Numbered from the stretch's first letter, positions 24,851 to 36,466 are shown. The stretch is 64,000 nt of DNA from Ferruginibacter sp. (GCA_025362235.1 JANYGZ010000011.1:62001-126000); one strand, 5' to 3'. The notes: generated from the letters alone by a model not told the origin. Numbers and translations are program-made.

Positions 24851-27487
24851 TTAACCAGCTTTAATTTTATTTTCTTTGGTCTTTTCGGTAACCGCCTCAT
24901 TTCTAAAAACTACTACCCCATCAAAAACATCTACTAAAACCGGTTTTGTTTTGTCGATGTCCCCCGCCAGTATCCTTTTGCTAAACTGGTTAATTATTTC
25001 TTTTTGAATAAGCCTTTTTAAAGGCCTTGCCCCAAATTGAGGGTCGTAACCATTCTCAGCCAGGTAATCAAGGGCATAGTCGCTAAACTCCAATTGTATC
25101 CCGTTTTTGGCAACCAGGTTTTTCAGTATATCCAATTGTATAGTAATAATTCCTTTTATCTCCTTCTTCATCAATGGCTGAAACATTATCACTTCATCTA
25201 TCCTGTTTAAAAATTCCGGCCGTATGGTTTGCCTTAACAAATTCATTACTTCTGCCTTGGTGCTTTCAACTACTTCTTCTTTATTCTCATCATTTATTTT
25301 TTCAAAATTTTCCTGTATAATATTACTACCCATATTACTTGTCATAATAATGATAGTATTTTTAAAATTTACCACCCTTCCTTTATTATCAGTAAGATGG
25401 CCATCGTCTAATACCTGCAACAATACATTGTAAACATCCGGATGCGCTTTTTCAATTTCATCCAATAAAACTACACTATAGGGTTTACGCCTTACGGCTT
25501 CTGTTAATTGCCCCCCCTCATCATAACCAACGTACCCGGGAGGTGCGCCCACCAACCTGCTAACCGAATGCTTTTCCTGGTATTCACTCATATCAATCCT
25601 CGTCATCATACCATCGTCATCAAACAAATAATTGGCCAGTGCTTTTGCAAGTTCTGTTTTGCCCACGCCTGTTGTACCCAAAAATATAAATGAGCCAATC
25701 GGTTTTTTGGGGTCCTGCAAACCAGCCCTGCTTCTGCGTATGGCATCACTTACGGCTTCTATTGCCTCATCCTGACCCACAACTCTTTTATGCAACTCTA
25801 CTTCAAGGTTCAGCAACTTTTCCTTTTCACTTTGTAACATTTTAGATACGGGGATGCCGGTAGCTTTCGCAATACTCGCTGCAATATCTTCTGCGTCCAC
25901 TTCCTCTTTTAGCAACCGCTTTTCACTTATACCGTCTAATAATTTGGTTTGTTCTTCAATAATTTTTTCCTGCTCCTGCACTTTACCATATCTTATTTCC
26001 GCTACCCGGCCGTAATCGCCTTCACGCTCTGCTTTTTCTGCTGCTGCTTTCAAATTTTCTATTTCACTTTTTGCGGTTTGCACTTTTTCGACCACCTCCT
26101 TTTCCTGCTGCCATTTTGCTTTAAAAGTATCACGTTCTACAGCAAGGTTACTTATTTCTGTATTAAGCTCCTTTAGCTTTGCTTTATCATTTTCTCTTTT
26201 AATAGCTTCTCTTTCAATTTCCATCTGCCTTATCTGTCTTTCCAGTTTGTCCAGTTCTTCGGGCATCGAGTTCATCTCTAGCCTCAGTTTTGCTGCACTT
26301 TCATCAATTAAGTCAATGGCCTTATCCGGTAAAAAACGATCAGTAATATATCTGTGCGATAATTCAACCGCAGCAATAATTGCTTCATCTTTTATCAATA
26401 CATGGTGATAAGATTCATACCTGTCTTTTAACCCCCTCAAAATAGAAATTGCATCTTCCACATTTGGTTCATCAATAAATACTTTTTGAAAACGACGCTC
26501 CAAAGCTTTATCTTTTTCAAAGAATTTTTGGTACTCACTTAAGGTGGTAGCGCCCACCGCCCTTAACTCCCCTCTTGCCAAAGCTGGTTTTAAAATATTT
26601 GCTGCATCCATGGCACCATCACCTCCGCCTGCGCCAACGAGTGTATGAATTTCATCTATAAATAAAATGATGTCCCCATCGCTTCCGGCAACTTCTTTTA
26701 CAACAGCTTTCAGCCTTTCTTCAAACTCGCCCTTGTATTTGGCGCCGGCAATTAACTGGCCCATATCCAATGCGAATATTATTTTTGATTTTAAATTTTC
26801 CGGTACATCGCCATTTACGATACGCATAGCCAAACCTTCTGCGATGGCTGTTTTACCAACACCAGGTTCGCCCACTAAAATGGGATTGTTCTTATTTCTT
26901 CTTGATAAAATATGAAGGGTCCTTCTAATTTCTTCATCACGTCCTATAACAGGATCAAGCTTTCCTGCTCTTGCCATTTCATTCAAATTCTTTGCATATT
27001 TATTCAATGCATTGAATTGTGTTTCTTCTGTTTGAGAAGAAATAGTGGAGCCTTTTCTCAAATCTTTTATAGCAGCAACTAAACCCTTTTCAGTGAGCCC
27101 TGCATCCTTCAATAATTTGGCACTATTATCATTGCCCTGCAAAATAGCCAGCAATAAATATTCAACACTTACAAATTCATCGCCAAAAGTTTTTAGTGCG
27201 GCTGTGGCCCTTAATACAACACTATTCATATCCCTGCTCACAGATTGAGCAGGTTCACCGCTTTGTACTTTGGGGAGTTTGTTAATGCTTCCGTCAATTT
27301 TTGATTCTACAAAATTTACGTTCACATTATTTTTCTTCAACAAAAACTCAATGGGAGAATCTTCTTCGCTTAACAAAGCTTTTAACAAATGCTCTGTTTC
27401 TATGTTTGGGTTTTTATTATTAAATGCTAATTGCTGCGATTGAGCAATGGCCTCCTGTGCCTTAATAGTGAAATTATTTAAATTCAT
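24851..27487 (-). CDS. clpB: ATP-dependent disaggregase ClpB
   Basis: The product is an 878-residue Hsp100 chaperone that threads aggregated proteins through a hexameric ring together with DnaK. The order is: Clp N domain (1-145), first AAA+ domain with GEPGVGKTA and the [12 protein letters not shown] Walker B region, the coiled-coil middle domain (about 400-530, with [18 protein letters not shown]) that marks ClpB rather than ClpA or ClpC, and the second AAA+ domain with [14 protein letters not shown] and [12 protein letters not shown]. The C-terminal domain ends [14 protein letters not shown]-x-N. No heat-shock operator is evident upstream. Confidence 0.98.
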   Translation of the reverse strand: MNLNNFTIKAQEAIAQSQQLAFNNKNPNIETEHLLKALLSEEDSPIEFLLKKNNVNVNFVESKIDGSINKLPKVQSGEPAQSVSRDMNSVVLRATAALKTFGDEFVSVEYLLLAILQGNDNSAKLLKDAGLTEKGLVAAIKDLRKGSTISSQTEETQFNALNKYAKNLNEMARAGKLDPVIGRDEEIRRTLHILSRRNKNNPILVGEPGVGKTAIAEGLAMRIVNGDVPENLKSKIIFALDMGQLIAGAKYKGEFEERLKAVVKEVAGSDGDIILFIDEIHTLVGAGGGDGAMDAANILKPALARGELRAVGATTLSEYQKFFEKDKALERRFQKVFIDEPNVEDAISILRGLKDRYESYHHVLIKDEAIIAAVELSHRYITDRFLPDKAIDLIDESAAKLRLEMNSMPEELDKLERQIRQMEIEREAIKRENDKAKLKELNTEISNLAVERDTFKAKWQQEKEVVEKVQTAKSEIENLKAAAEKAEREGDYGRVAEIRYGKVQEQEKIIEEQTKLLDGISEKRLLKEEVDAEDIAASIAKATGIPVSKMLQSEKEKLLNLEVELHKRVVGQDEAIEAVSDAIRRSRAGLQDPKKPIGSFIFLGTTGVGKTELAKALANYLFDDDGMMTRIDMSEYQEKHSVSRLVGAPPGYVGYDEGGQLTEAVRRKPYSVVLLDEIEKAHPDVYNVLLQVLDDGHLTDNKGRVVNFKNTIIIMTSNMGSNIIQENFEKINDENKEEVVESTKAEVMNLLRQTIRPEFLNRIDEVIMFQPLMKKEIKGIITIQLDILKNLVAKNGIQLEFSDYALDYLAENGYDPQFGARPLKRLIQKEIINQFSKRILAGDIDKTKPVLVDVFDGVVVFRNEAVTEKTKENKIKAG

Positions 27488-27689
27488 GTATGGATAATTT
27501 TATTAGTCGTGATTGAGTGTTGTTAATGATTTTCTGTTTATTGTAATATAAATTTGCTTCCTCCCTATAAAAAAACCTAAGAAAGTGTGAAAGAACAACC
27601 AGCCTGAATAACTACTGCTGCGGATTATTTAATTTAAAATAACTTTATACAATAGTCAAATCTTTATCCAAGTTAAAATACAGGTAATT

Positions 27690-28742
27690 ATGTCGTATCC
27701 GTTTAAATTAAACTGCCTAAAGTTCATGCTGGCATTAGGTTTACTGCTACTCTGTCTGCCCGGCAGGAGCCAATACAATTTTACTGAAGTTGATACTTTA
27801 CTGTCAGGCAATCAAAAAGCACTGGGTAACGACCTGGTAGCCATGATTTATAAAGATGGCAAAATTGTATATCAAAAACAGATGGGCGAATTTACAGTAA
27901 AGACGAAAGCGCCAATTGCCAGTTGCAGCAAATGGTTAACAGCGGCATTGGTTATGACTTTTATTGATGAAGGCAAGCTTTCATTAGATACAAGAATTAG
28001 TATTTATTTACCCATTTTCGAAACTTATGGTAAAGGTTACATCACCATCCGCCAATGCCTGTCGCAGCAAACGGGTATTGCAGATAGCAAAAAAACAATT
28101 GTAAAAATACTTGCCCACAAAAAATTTGAATCCCTGGAAGAGGAAGTAAATTCATTTGCAAAAAAAGAAATTGCTGATAACCCGGGCACCGCGTTTTTTT
28201 ATGGGGGCATAGGATTAAATATTGCGGCACGTGTGCTGGAAATTATTTCTAAAAAGCCATTTGAGGTATTAATGAAACAACGGATTTTTAATCCACTAAA
28301 TATGAAGTACAGCAGTTTTTCCCCTGAGGATGATAATGCGGTTAATCCCTCGGGTGGAGCAGTTTCTACAGTGGGAGATTACATGAATTTTTTAAACATG
28401 ATTTTAGCAAAGGGAACTTTTATGGGTAAGCGGGTTTTAAGTGAAGCCGCAATAGCTCAAATGCAAACTATACACACTAATAATATCCCCAAAAAATATA
28501 CACCCAAATTTGCCGAAGGATATGAATATGGTTTAGGCGAATGGATACAGGAAAAAGATGCCAAAGGAAACAGTATTGTTATAAGTTGCCCGGGTTTATT
28601 TGGTACCTGGCCATATATTGACAAATGCAGGGGTTATGCAGCCATAGTATTTGTAAAAAATTTATTAGATGAACAGAAGGAGGATTTTTATATGGAATTT
28701 AAAAAAACCATTGACCAGCAAATAACTGATAATTGTAAATGA
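27690..28742 (+). CDS. Exported serine hydrolase, class C beta-lactamase-like
   Basis: The product is 350 residues with a signal peptide (LKFMLALGLLLLCLPGRSQ). It has the beta-lactamase/DD-peptidase fold: the SxxK tetrad as SCSK in APIASCSKWLTAALVM, a helical segment YITIRQCLSQQTGI, NPGTAFFYGGIGLNIAARVLE at the place of the YxN motif (here YGG), and SCPGLFGTWPYID where the KTG/HxG motif is expected. The last two motifs are altered, so the activity may be that of an esterase or a degenerate family member rather than a beta-lactamase. It faces convergently toward the DUF3857 gene array. Confidence 0.85.
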   Translation: MSYPFKLNCLKFMLALGLLLLCLPGRSQYNFTEVDTLLSGNQKALGNDLVAMIYKDGKIVYQKQMGEFTVKTKAPIASCSKWLTAALVMTFIDEGKLSLDTRISIYLPIFETYGKGYITIRQCLSQQTGIADSKKTIVKILAHKKFESLEEEVNSFAKKEIADNPGTAFFYGGIGLNIAARVLEIISKKPFEVLMKQRIFNPLNMKYSSFSPEDDNAVNPSGGAVSTVGDYMNFLNMILAKGTFMGKRVLSEAAIAQMQTIHTNNIPKKYTPKFAEGYEYGLGEWIQEKDAKGNSIVISCPGLFGTWPYIDKCRGYAAIVFVKNLLDEQKEDFYMEFKKTIDQQITDNCK

Positions 28743-28767
28743 TAAATTTTGCAAAACGCCTATAGAA

Positions 28768-30666
28768 TTATTGAGCTTTAACCATTACTACACCTGTTCT
28801 GTCGGCCCTGTAAATTTGCTGATAAAATATGACAAGATCGTTATATTCTTTGGCTGCAAACCGGCCACTATAATGTTCCATAAACCTGTAGTAAATAATT
28901 TTGTCATCCAATACTTTTACAGAAGAAACATATTTTCCAAATGTAGTCAGCAGGGAAATATCTTTTGGGAGGCTTTCTGGTTTGTATCCGCCGGGTATTT
29001 TTATTTCGATAGAATCAATATCCCTGTAAGGGTCTTTTATGATATAATCGTATTGCCTGTTTGTATCTGCTGTTAATTTTTCTGTGGCTCTTCCGAATAT
29101 ATTGGGGAAAACAAACAATCGCTTGCCTGTGATATTTGCATAATTATTCAATTGAATTTGCAGGTATTCATCTACAGAAGGAATAATGCCCTTATTCTCT
29201 TTATAATTATTTTTTATTACCTGGTAGGTAGGCAGGTTAAACATTTGGTTCAAATATTTTTCTCTTTCTTCTTTTGATGCATCATACATCAATGAATGAG
29301 GAAAGTCCTGTTGAAGCCCTGTATATCTGTTGGCAATATCTGCTGTAAGATTTCCCTGTTCATCCGCTACTGCCTTTACAATTCTTACCTGTAAATTATC
29401 GGCCACTTTATAAACCGGTGTATTTACAATATGGCCACCTGCCTCATCAATAATAATGGCTTTTCTGTTTCCTGTAAAACTGCCCATATAACCCGGAGAC
29501 TCTGTCTGGCTGGTACATTCCAGCCAAATGGTGTCTTTGGCAAGGGGTACGCAGGCTATTACATGGTTACTCTGAAAAAAAGAAAAATCATCTATAAAAG
29601 GAGGCGGAGATTGGCCTCCATATATCTCTACATATTTTCCTTTAATCCCTGCTTCTTTTAGCAAGGCAATCATATAATTTGAAAGTGCTTTGCAATCGCC
29701 ATATTTTTTCTCTGCTACATAAGATGCTTCAAAAGGCTGCCATCCACCAATGCCTAACTGAATGCTTATATACCTGGTGTTTTTTTGCAAAAAATCATAT
29801 AACACAAAAATTTTTTGTTTTTCATCCTTAATGGTATCTGTCAATTCATGTACTTTCAATTTAATCGGCTCTGGCAAAACATCCCTTCCTTTTATTAGTT
29901 GGTACATAAATTTGCCATATCCTTCCCATGTTGACATATCACCGCTATATCCATTTACTTCAAATAAAGATGGGGCAAAAAATACGATAGGTGTAATTTC
30001 ACTAAGCGGGGGTGCAGATGCTTCAGTCTTTTTTGCAGTAATATTTTTTATCTCCCATATATAAGTTTTTACATCATTCTTTTGGGTAATCACCGGTTCG
30101 CCTTTACAATTTACCTGTTTATACCGCACATTATAACCAGCCGGTGCAATAATGGTAAACTTACTGTTTTGAACAGACATCCGGGGGTTAGTCTGTGGCA
30201 TCCATTCTGGAAAAAACATTGTCCCGCTATTTTCATCCTCTTCTTCGTATTCAACAGTATAAGGATATTCAGCATCATAAAATTCGTTTTCCTTGTACCG
30301 GTCATCTATAAGCAGGCTGAAACCATCACTAGCACTCTTATCTTCCCAATCGCTTTTTTTTGTACTTTTTATTTGCTTGCCCATACTGTTATACAGTTTA
30401 CCAAAAACTGTATTAATGCTGGTAAATTTATCATAATGGGTTGTATACCTTGCATAACGCTGGAGTGCCGGGTTTAAAATGGTGTATACATGTTTTTCAT
30501 ATAAAGTATACCTGGAGGGCGACTTAATAGTAAGGATATATTCTTCACTCCGCTTTACTACATCGGCATCTTTACGCAATGAGTCGGGTATAAAAAAAGC
30601 ATTATATTCCTGTGCCTGGGCAAAGCCATAAATAAAAACAGCAAAAAGTAATATCGTAAATTTCAT
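28768..30666 (-). CDS. DUF3857/transglutaminase-like exported protein (third of tandem array)
   Basis: The product is 632 residues with a signal peptide ending FAQAQEY. The N-terminal half is the DUF3857 region; the middle is transglutaminase-like, with the cysteine in KKYGDCKALSNYMIALLKEAGI, a later HVIACVPL for the histidine and LECTSQTESPGYM around the acidic residue. The C-terminal part, with IKIPGGYKPESLPKDI, resembles the C-terminal domain shared by this family. It is three bases away from the broken second member and could be transcribed with both upstream paralogues. The substrate is unknown. Confidence 0.85.
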   Translation of the reverse strand: MKFTILLFAVFIYGFAQAQEYNAFFIPDSLRKDADVVKRSEEYILTIKSPSRYTLYEKHVYTILNPALQRYARYTTHYDKFTSINTVFGKLYNSMGKQIKSTKKSDWEDKSASDGFSLLIDDRYKENEFYDAEYPYTVEYEEEDENSGTMFFPEWMPQTNPRMSVQNSKFTIIAPAGYNVRYKQVNCKGEPVITQKNDVKTYIWEIKNITAKKTEASAPPLSEITPIVFFAPSLFEVNGYSGDMSTWEGYGKFMYQLIKGRDVLPEPIKLKVHELTDTIKDEKQKIFVLYDFLQKNTRYISIQLGIGGWQPFEASYVAEKKYGDCKALSNYMIALLKEAGIKGKYVEIYGGQSPPPFIDDFSFFQSNHVIACVPLAKDTIWLECTSQTESPGYMGSFTGNRKAIIIDEAGGHIVNTPVYKVADNLQVRIVKAVADEQGNLTADIANRYTGLQQDFPHSLMYDASKEEREKYLNQMFNLPTYQVIKNNYKENKGIIPSVDEYLQIQLNNYANITGKRLFVFPNIFGRATEKLTADTNRQYDYIIKDPYRDIDSIEIKIPGGYKPESLPKDISLLTTFGKYVSSVKVLDDKIIYYRFMEHYSGRFAAKEYNDLVIFYQQIYRADRTGVVMVKAQ

Positions 30667-30668
30667 AA

Positions 30669-32719
30669 TTAATTATTTTTTTTAAATACAATTTGCTCTG
30701 CCTGTTTTTTTACAATAGAAGCATAAAAATCTCTTAATACCTTGTAATCTTGAGGCCCAAAATTGGCTGCATTTATCTGAAGCTTGCATTTCAGGAGTAT
30801 AGTGTTAGCGTCAGTGTTTACTGAATATTCAAATAAGGCTTCTTTTTCATTAAGTATGCTGCGTATTGATTTTGGCAACTCATCTACTTTGTAACCCATC
30901 GGAATCTGCATTCTTAATGTATAGGAATAGTCTGAAGTATAAGGCATCTCGACAGGATAAATACGCTCTGCAGCATAAAAAGGATTTTTTATTAAACCTT
31001 CGCCTAACATGGGGTTAAAATAAACGATATCGGCATTTTCAAAAGATGCAATTTTGAAATTAAATTTAACGGTTACAGGTGTTTCAGCTAATTGTAAAGT
31101 ATCTACTTTAATATTACTTACCCCCATTTCTTCTGGATATTTTTTTTGTAAGTTAGTTTCATATTTAGACAAGTTAGATTTAGCAATAGCAGTTTTTGTA
31201 TCCAATGATTCAAAAAATCCCATTGTACGGGTAAACCAACAGGTTCTTTATTGTCATTTTGAGTAATAATAACATTCACCTTGCTGATTTCCTTTAATGA
31301 GGCTGCATCAAAATAAATTGCGGTCGTGTCGTTGGAAATTACCCGGGCATGTCCATTGTAACAATTTAACGGCAGTTTTCCAAATGGTAAAAAAGGAATT
31401 GTTGCATCAACAAAATAATTGGTTGAATTAATATTTATTGCTACAATAACATAATTCAAACGTTCTAACAGGGGATAAGTTGGAGAGTTACGTCCAAATT
31501 CACTTGTACTAAGTAATACAGGGAATGCATCTATGTTTTTGTGCTTTAGCATTGAAATAAGCAGCAGGTTTATATTACCCACCGTACCACTTTTTTTCCT
31601 TACAACATCTTCCAGGGATGTTTTAATATACTTATCATAGTGATTTATACAGGTATAATTATTTTGTACATAGTAGTAAATTTTTTTTGCTGTCTGTAAT
31701 CTACTGTCATTGTCCTGCACAACCTGTGACAGTATTTTGTCAAGCCACAGGTTTTCTTCATCCAGGGGTTTTCCAAACTCTTCCTGTTCCATCAATTGTC
31801 CTGTTAGTTTTTTCCAGTTGCTTGCTACATCATGGTAAATTTGACCATCATAGGTCTTATCCAATTGAAAACTTATTTTATCAATAAAATTATAAGGGGA
31901 TGAAATATAATTTTCGACATTAAATGCCGGAACATTCTTCATAACCCACCTATGTATAATTGTTGATGCCGATAAAGAAAACCTTTCTGTTACATCGCTC
32001 CCATAAGCTCCATAAGGCTTGGTTTGATATATAGTATAATTGTTGAGCCCTTGCGTACTTTTATCAATATCAAACTTATGCAAGCCCTGAAAAACTGACA
32101 TATAGCTCAATATACCTGGAATGGCAACATTGTATTCGCTCCATAAAGTGGGTACCGATACGCTTTGAAATTCCCATGAAGGAAGGTTGAATTCAAATTC
32201 TGATTTGATAGTATAAGTATATTCAATTATTGAACCTTCTTGTACACCGGGCAGAGAAAATTTTTTACTATAATGGTTTTTATCTTTACTTTCTGTATAC
32301 ACATCCTGATCAGACAGGCTTGTTTCCAATACCTTGCTATTAGACAAATTATAGGCCTTGGCAGATAATTCTGTAACAGTTTCTTTACTCTCGTCATTTT
32401 GGTATAAAGGAATTTCCACAGTGGCGAAGCTAAAGCCATTTTTATTAATGATATTTATCCTGGTGATGCGTTTATACACATAAGTAAACCACCCTTTTTT
32501 ATTTCCTTCAAAAGACACATCGGCTTTGTCAAGAATAATTATAGCACTGGTGCCTGAGTCTGTTATTGAAGAACCTACAGTAAAATCTGCAGGTTTTACT
32601 GTCCCAAAGTTTACAGGAGGCTTATCCTGGCAAAAACTTTTATTTGCTGATAAAATAAAAAAGAAATATAGCAGATACTTCCAATTATTTAATTGCTTGA
32701 CAGTATTGACAAATATCAT
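30669..32719 (-). pseudogene. Frameshifted DUF3857/transglutaminase-like gene (second of tandem array)
   Basis: Two overlapping frames add up to one full-length paralogue of the next gene upstream. The first (31118-32719) has a signal-like N-terminus, the DUF3857 region and ends meaninglessly after NKEPVGLPVQ. The second (30669-31223) resumes with MGFFESLDTKTAIAKSNL and runs to EQIVFKKNN, matching the paralogue's ending EQIVFKKIK. A single-base change near 31215-31225 would restore about 690 codons, close to the 686 of the intact paralogue. Unlike the shorter member, the transglutaminase cysteine position reads VRKKSGTVGNINLLL, without Cys, so it may never have been catalytic. Confidence 0.85.
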
Positions 32720-32724
32720 GTGTG

Positions 32725-34785
32725 TTACTTGATTTTTTTAAACACAATTTGTTCCGCTTCCTTGTTTACCATAAAGCCGTAAAAATCCCTTAGGGTCTGA
32801 TAATCTTCGTTTGCAAAATTTGCTTTTTTTATTACTAATCTTCGCCGCATCTGTATGCTGGTTTCAGTGGCTGATATTAAATATTCAAACATGCCTTCGT
32901 TTTCATTTAATTTTACACGGGTACTCTTTGGCAATTCATCTACTTTATAGCCTTTAGGTATTTCCATATTAAAAGTATAAATATCATCAATGGTATAAGG
33001 CATTTCAACCGGGTAAAAACGCTCTGCCGCAATAAAGGGGTTTTTCTTTTTTGCCTCAGCAAGCATGGGATTAAAATACACAATATCAGCATCGCCAAAT
33101 GCTTTTAGTTTTATATCATAATTGATAGCTATGGGTTCATTTAATAATTTCAAAGAGTCAATAGTTACATTGGTTATTTCTATTTCTTCTGCATAATTTT
33201 CCCTGATACTTTTTTTATACTCTTCTATTGTTGTTTTTGCTACTTTATTACGAAGGCCAAGCGAGTTATAATAGCCGGGTTTACTGGTAAAACCTCCTTC
33301 CATTCCGCCCTTATCATTGTTGATAATTATAACCATTGTATTACTTGATTCTTTCAAGGAATCTGCAACAAAGTAAACCGGCAGTGCTTCTGTACTAATA
33401 ATCCGGGCTTGGCCATTATATACCTGTAACGGTAATTTATTAAAAGCAAGCTGAGGTTCTGTTGCATCGAGGTACATAACTTCATTATCAATATTTACTT
33501 TTGCAATCACATAGTTATATCGCCCCATTAACGGATAAAATTCATGCACAAAACCATGGTCCCTGGTGCTGAGAATTACAGGATCAACATCGATTTTTTG
33601 GTTCCGCAACATTGCTATCAGCAACAGGTTAATATCTCCTACAGAACCATTTTTATTTTTAACTACATCTTTTAATGTTGCATTAGTATAATATCCGCTA
33701 TTGCCATTGCAACTATAATGATCCCTTACATATTCAAATATTTTTTTTACTTTTTCTTTTTTGCTTGCCGCTGTTTTTACAATGCCGTTTACCTCGTCAT
33801 CAAGCCAGCTATTGCTCTTATTGATTGGTACACCAAACTCGTCATCTTTCTTCAACTCTTCACTTACATTTTGCCAGGTATCCATATAATTGTGTACAGG
33901 AGAATTAGGAAATGCTACCTCGCTTAATTGAAATTCTATCTTTGCAATTGAATTCCGAATGGTAGTTGTAAAAGGCTCTTCTTTAAGGCCCGGTACATTT
34001 TTCATCACCCAGGTATGGTAATCCACCATGCCGTCTACTTTAAAAGAATTTAAACCCGAACTCAGGGGGGCAGCATTACCTAAGTTCCCACCACCTTGCC
34101 TTTCCACATGTTCTGTAAATGAAAAAGATGTATTCGATTTTTTAACCGTATTAATAAAAAAAGGTTGGTAGCCCTGTGACAGTGTTACATATTTATAAAA
34201 TTCAGGAATACCTGCCTCATACTGGCTCCACAATACCGGGTACTCACTCTGAAAAATCCATGGCTGCAGGTTAAAAAAGAAATCTGATTTTACCTCGTAG
34301 GAATATTCAATAATGCTGCCTTCTTTTAAAGCAGGGAAAGTAAATTTTTTATATATCCAGTTTTTATTATGTTTTTCTGTAAACACAGCAGATTTTTCGA
34401 TTTTAGTTTTAACTATGTTACCATTTTGAATATTGTAGGTAAAAGCATCAAGGTCACTCAGTGTTTCAGATTTGTTTCCTGATACATATAGTGGAATAGA
34501 AATAGTGGCAGCGGTAAACCCATTTTTAGTAATGATCTTAATGCGTTTTTTTTCTTTAAAGATTAAAGAAAAAGTAAGCTCACTGCTGTTGGCAATAAAT
34601 TCAGAACTGCCGAGATCAGCTACAACCACAGCATTGGTGCTGGAATCTATCAAAGCAGATTTTACATCAAAATCTTCAATGGCTACCTTTCCAAATTTTA
34701 TTGGTAATTTGTCTTGTGCTACAATGGAGAAATGAAAAAACAAACCGCATACTAAAGCGGCAGAAAGTTTTACTGGATATTTCAT
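32725..34785 (-). CDS. DUF3857 domain exported protein (first of tandem array)
   Basis: The product is 686 residues with a signal peptide ending HFSIVAQDK. It contains the DUF3857 beta-rich region (KFTFPALKEGSIIEYSYEVKS, VLWSQYEAGIPEFYKYV) and a transglutaminase-like fold in which the cysteine segment reads VKNKNGSVGDINLLLIAML, so the nucleophile is absent. The C-terminal domain carries ADIVYFNPMLAEA and MEIPKGYKVDELPKS. It probably has a binding or scaffolding role at the cell surface. It is the promoter-proximal member of three tandem paralogues with gaps of only a few bases. Confidence 0.85.
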   Translation of the reverse strand: MKYPVKLSAALVCGLFFHFSIVAQDKLPIKFGKVAIEDFDVKSALIDSSTNAVVVADLGSSEFIANSSELTFSLIFKEKKRIKIITKNGFTAATISIPLYVSGNKSETLSDLDAFTYNIQNGNIVKTKIEKSAVFTEKHNKNWIYKKFTFPALKEGSIIEYSYEVKSDFFFNLQPWIFQSEYPVLWSQYEAGIPEFYKYVTLSQGYQPFFINTVKKSNTSFSFTEHVERQGGGNLGNAAPLSSGLNSFKVDGMVDYHTWVMKNVPGLKEEPFTTTIRNSIAKIEFQLSEVAFPNSPVHNYMDTWQNVSEELKKDDEFGVPINKSNSWLDDEVNGIVKTAASKKEKVKKIFEYVRDHYSCNGNSGYYTNATLKDVVKNKNGSVGDINLLLIAMLRNQKIDVDPVILSTRDHGFVHEFYPLMGRYNYVIAKVNIDNEVMYLDATEPQLAFNKLPLQVYNGQARIISTEALPVYFVADSLKESSNTMVIIINNDKGGMEGGFTSKPGYYNSLGLRNKVAKTTIEEYKKSIRENYAEEIEITNVTIDSLKLLNEPIAINYDIKLKAFGDADIVYFNPMLAEAKKKNPFIAAERFYPVEMPYTIDDIYTFNMEIPKGYKVDELPKSTRVKLNENEGMFEYLISATETSIQMRRRLVIKKANFANEDYQTLRDFYGFMVNKEAEQIVFKKIK

Positions 34786-34857
34786 GTGGCTGTTTGGTTT
34801 TGGGTTTTAAAACGCTAATGTAATGATAATATTATTGCGCCAAAATATATTTATAAT

Positions 34858-35790
34858 ATGACTTCTTTGCAAATAAGCAATAGTATAAAAAATACTGCAA
34901 AAAATATTGGCTTTGATTATTGCGGTATTGCCAGGGCAACGCCTTTGGATGATGATGCCCGAAGGCTGGAAATCTGGCTCAGAAAGGGTATGCACGGAAG
35001 TATGCAATACATGGAAAATTATTTTGATATGCGTATCGACCCTTCTAAATTAGTACAGGGAGCAAAGTCTGTTATTACATTAATGATGAATTATTTTCCG
35101 GCATCGCAACAAAAAAACGAGGCACCAAAGATTGCCAAATATGCTTATGGCAAGGATTATCATGAAGTAATAAGGGAGAAATTAAAACAATTGATAGCGC
35201 TGATAAAACTTGAAGTGGGTGATATCAATGGCCGTGGATTTGTAGACAGCGCCCCTGTATTAGAGCGGGCATGGGCTCAAAAAAGCGGATTGGGATGGAT
35301 TGGTAAAAATGGAAACCTTATCAATAAACAAAGCGGCAGTTTCTTTTTTATTGCCACTTTAATTGTGGATATAGAACTGGAGTATGATGCTGGTGTTGCA
35401 AAGGATTATTGTGGCACCTGTACCAAATGTATCGACAACTGCCCTACGGAAGCGATACTGCCTGATAAGGTTGTAGACGGCAGCAAATGTATCAGTTATT
35501 TTACCATTGAATTAAAAGATGCATTGATACCTGATGCGGTGAAAGGCAAATTTGATAACTGGATGTTTGGCTGTGATGTATGCCAGGATGTATGCCCATG
35601 GAACCGTTTTAGCAAACCAACTAATGAAATAAGTTTTAGCCCCATCCCTGCCGTTTTAAATTTCTCAACCAGTGATTGGGAAGAATTGACAGAAGAAAAT
35701 TTTAAACTCATCTTTAAAAACTCACCCATTAAGCGTAGTAAATTTGAAGGTATTAAACGCAATCTTAAATTTATAGCAACCACCAGTTAA
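34858..35790 (+). CDS. queG: Epoxyqueuosine reductase QueG
   Basis: QueG uses cobalamin and two 4Fe-4S clusters to reduce epoxyqueuosine to queuosine in tRNA. The 310-residue product has the N-terminal region with [33 protein letters not shown], the nucleotide/cobalamin region [22 protein letters not shown], and both cluster motifs: [16 protein letters not shown] and [13 protein letters not shown]. It lacks the C-terminal HEAT-like extension of the E. coli protein, as many Bacteroidota homologues do. The 3' end overlaps the convergent gene by 20 bases. Confidence 0.96.
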   Translation: MTSLQISNSIKNTAKNIGFDYCGIARATPLDDDARRLEIWLRKGMHGSMQYMENYFDMRIDPSKLVQGAKSVITLMMNYFPASQQKNEAPKIAKYAYGKDYHEVIREKLKQLIALIKLEVGDINGRGFVDSAPVLERAWAQKSGLGWIGKNGNLINKQSGSFFFIATLIVDIELEYDAGVAKDYCGTCTKCIDNCPTEAILPDKVVDGSKCISYFTIELKDALIPDAVKGKFDNWMFGCDVCQDVCPWNRFSKPTNEISFSPIPAVLNFSTSDWEELTEENFKLIFKNSPIKRSKFEGIKRNLKFIATTS

Positions 35791-36346
35791 ATTTTATGGA
35801 TATCCGCCTGTACTCATAATTATTGGTTTCGGGCGGAAAATTAAAATCGCAATATATACATGGGTTATATTTTTCTTTTAATTGTTTATAAGAATAACCT
35901 GCGCTAAAACCAATATGCGTTTTAGTAAAAATTGTAAACTTATACCCAGCACCCGCTTCATAAAATAAGCCTCCATTAGCATTTTCAATGTACAGCACTT
36001 TTTCATCGTCTTTTAACCTATAGAAATTATATCCTGCAGCTCCGTATAAAAAGAATGTATTTGCTTTTACAGACAGGTTTTTCTCTGCATTTATAAACAA
36101 GGGGATAGTCCGCTTTTGATAATAATCAATGCCAACGCCTATTCCGGCAAACCAGGTGGCTGCCTGCACCCCATTTACTGCATTGATAACAAAAGCAGGT
36201 TCACTACCCTTTTGCCCGGTTAAAATACCCGATTGCAGGTGGCTCTGGAATTTAATTGCAGGGGATGTTTTTGTAAGCTGCTGGCTTTTTGCTGATAGTA
36301 AAAACAGCAGGCTGATTAAGGTAATATAATTACTTTTTCTTTTCAT
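35771..36346 (-). CDS. Hypothetical outer-membrane beta-barrel protein
   Basis: The product is 191 residues with a signal peptide ([14 protein letters not shown]) and a run of amphipathic strands ([58 protein letters not shown]) ending in the aromatic-rich [12 protein letters not shown], consistent with an eight-stranded barrel of the OMP_b-brl type. No specific function is evident. Confidence 0.75.
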   Translation of the reverse strand: MKRKSNYITLISLLFLLSAKSQQLTKTSPAIKFQSHLQSGILTGQKGSEPAFVINAVNGVQAATWFAGIGVGIDYYQKRTIPLFINAEKNLSVKANTFFLYGAAGYNFYRLKDDEKVLYIENANGGLFYEAGAGYKFTIFTKTHIGFSAGYSYKQLKEKYNPCIYCDFNFPPETNNYEYRRISIKFNWWLL

Positions 36347-36432
36347 TGAACAAACAGGTTAGCGGGTCGAATTAAAAACGGGCCATAATTTAATTATAAT
36401 AAATAGTGTGAACTTTGCGTGAAAAATACAAT

Positions 36433-36465
36433 CATTGACCATTGACCATTGACCATTGACCATTG
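36433..36465. repeat. Tandem heptamer array (CATTGAC)4
   Basis: Four perfect copies of CATTGAC (36433-36460) plus a partial fifth lie directly after the stop codon of the LVIVD gene. It is a microsatellite-like repeat in a non-coding position. Two copies of the complementary unit occur at 22869-22882. Confidence 0.85.
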
Positions 36466-36466
36466 G

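Noticed and set aside
24851-27487. Several plus-strand frames across clpB
   Set aside because: They are antisense shadows of a highly conserved gene and contain no known motif.
36433-36465. CRISPR-like array
   Set aside because: The repeats are seven bases long and contiguous, with no spacers and no cas genes nearby.
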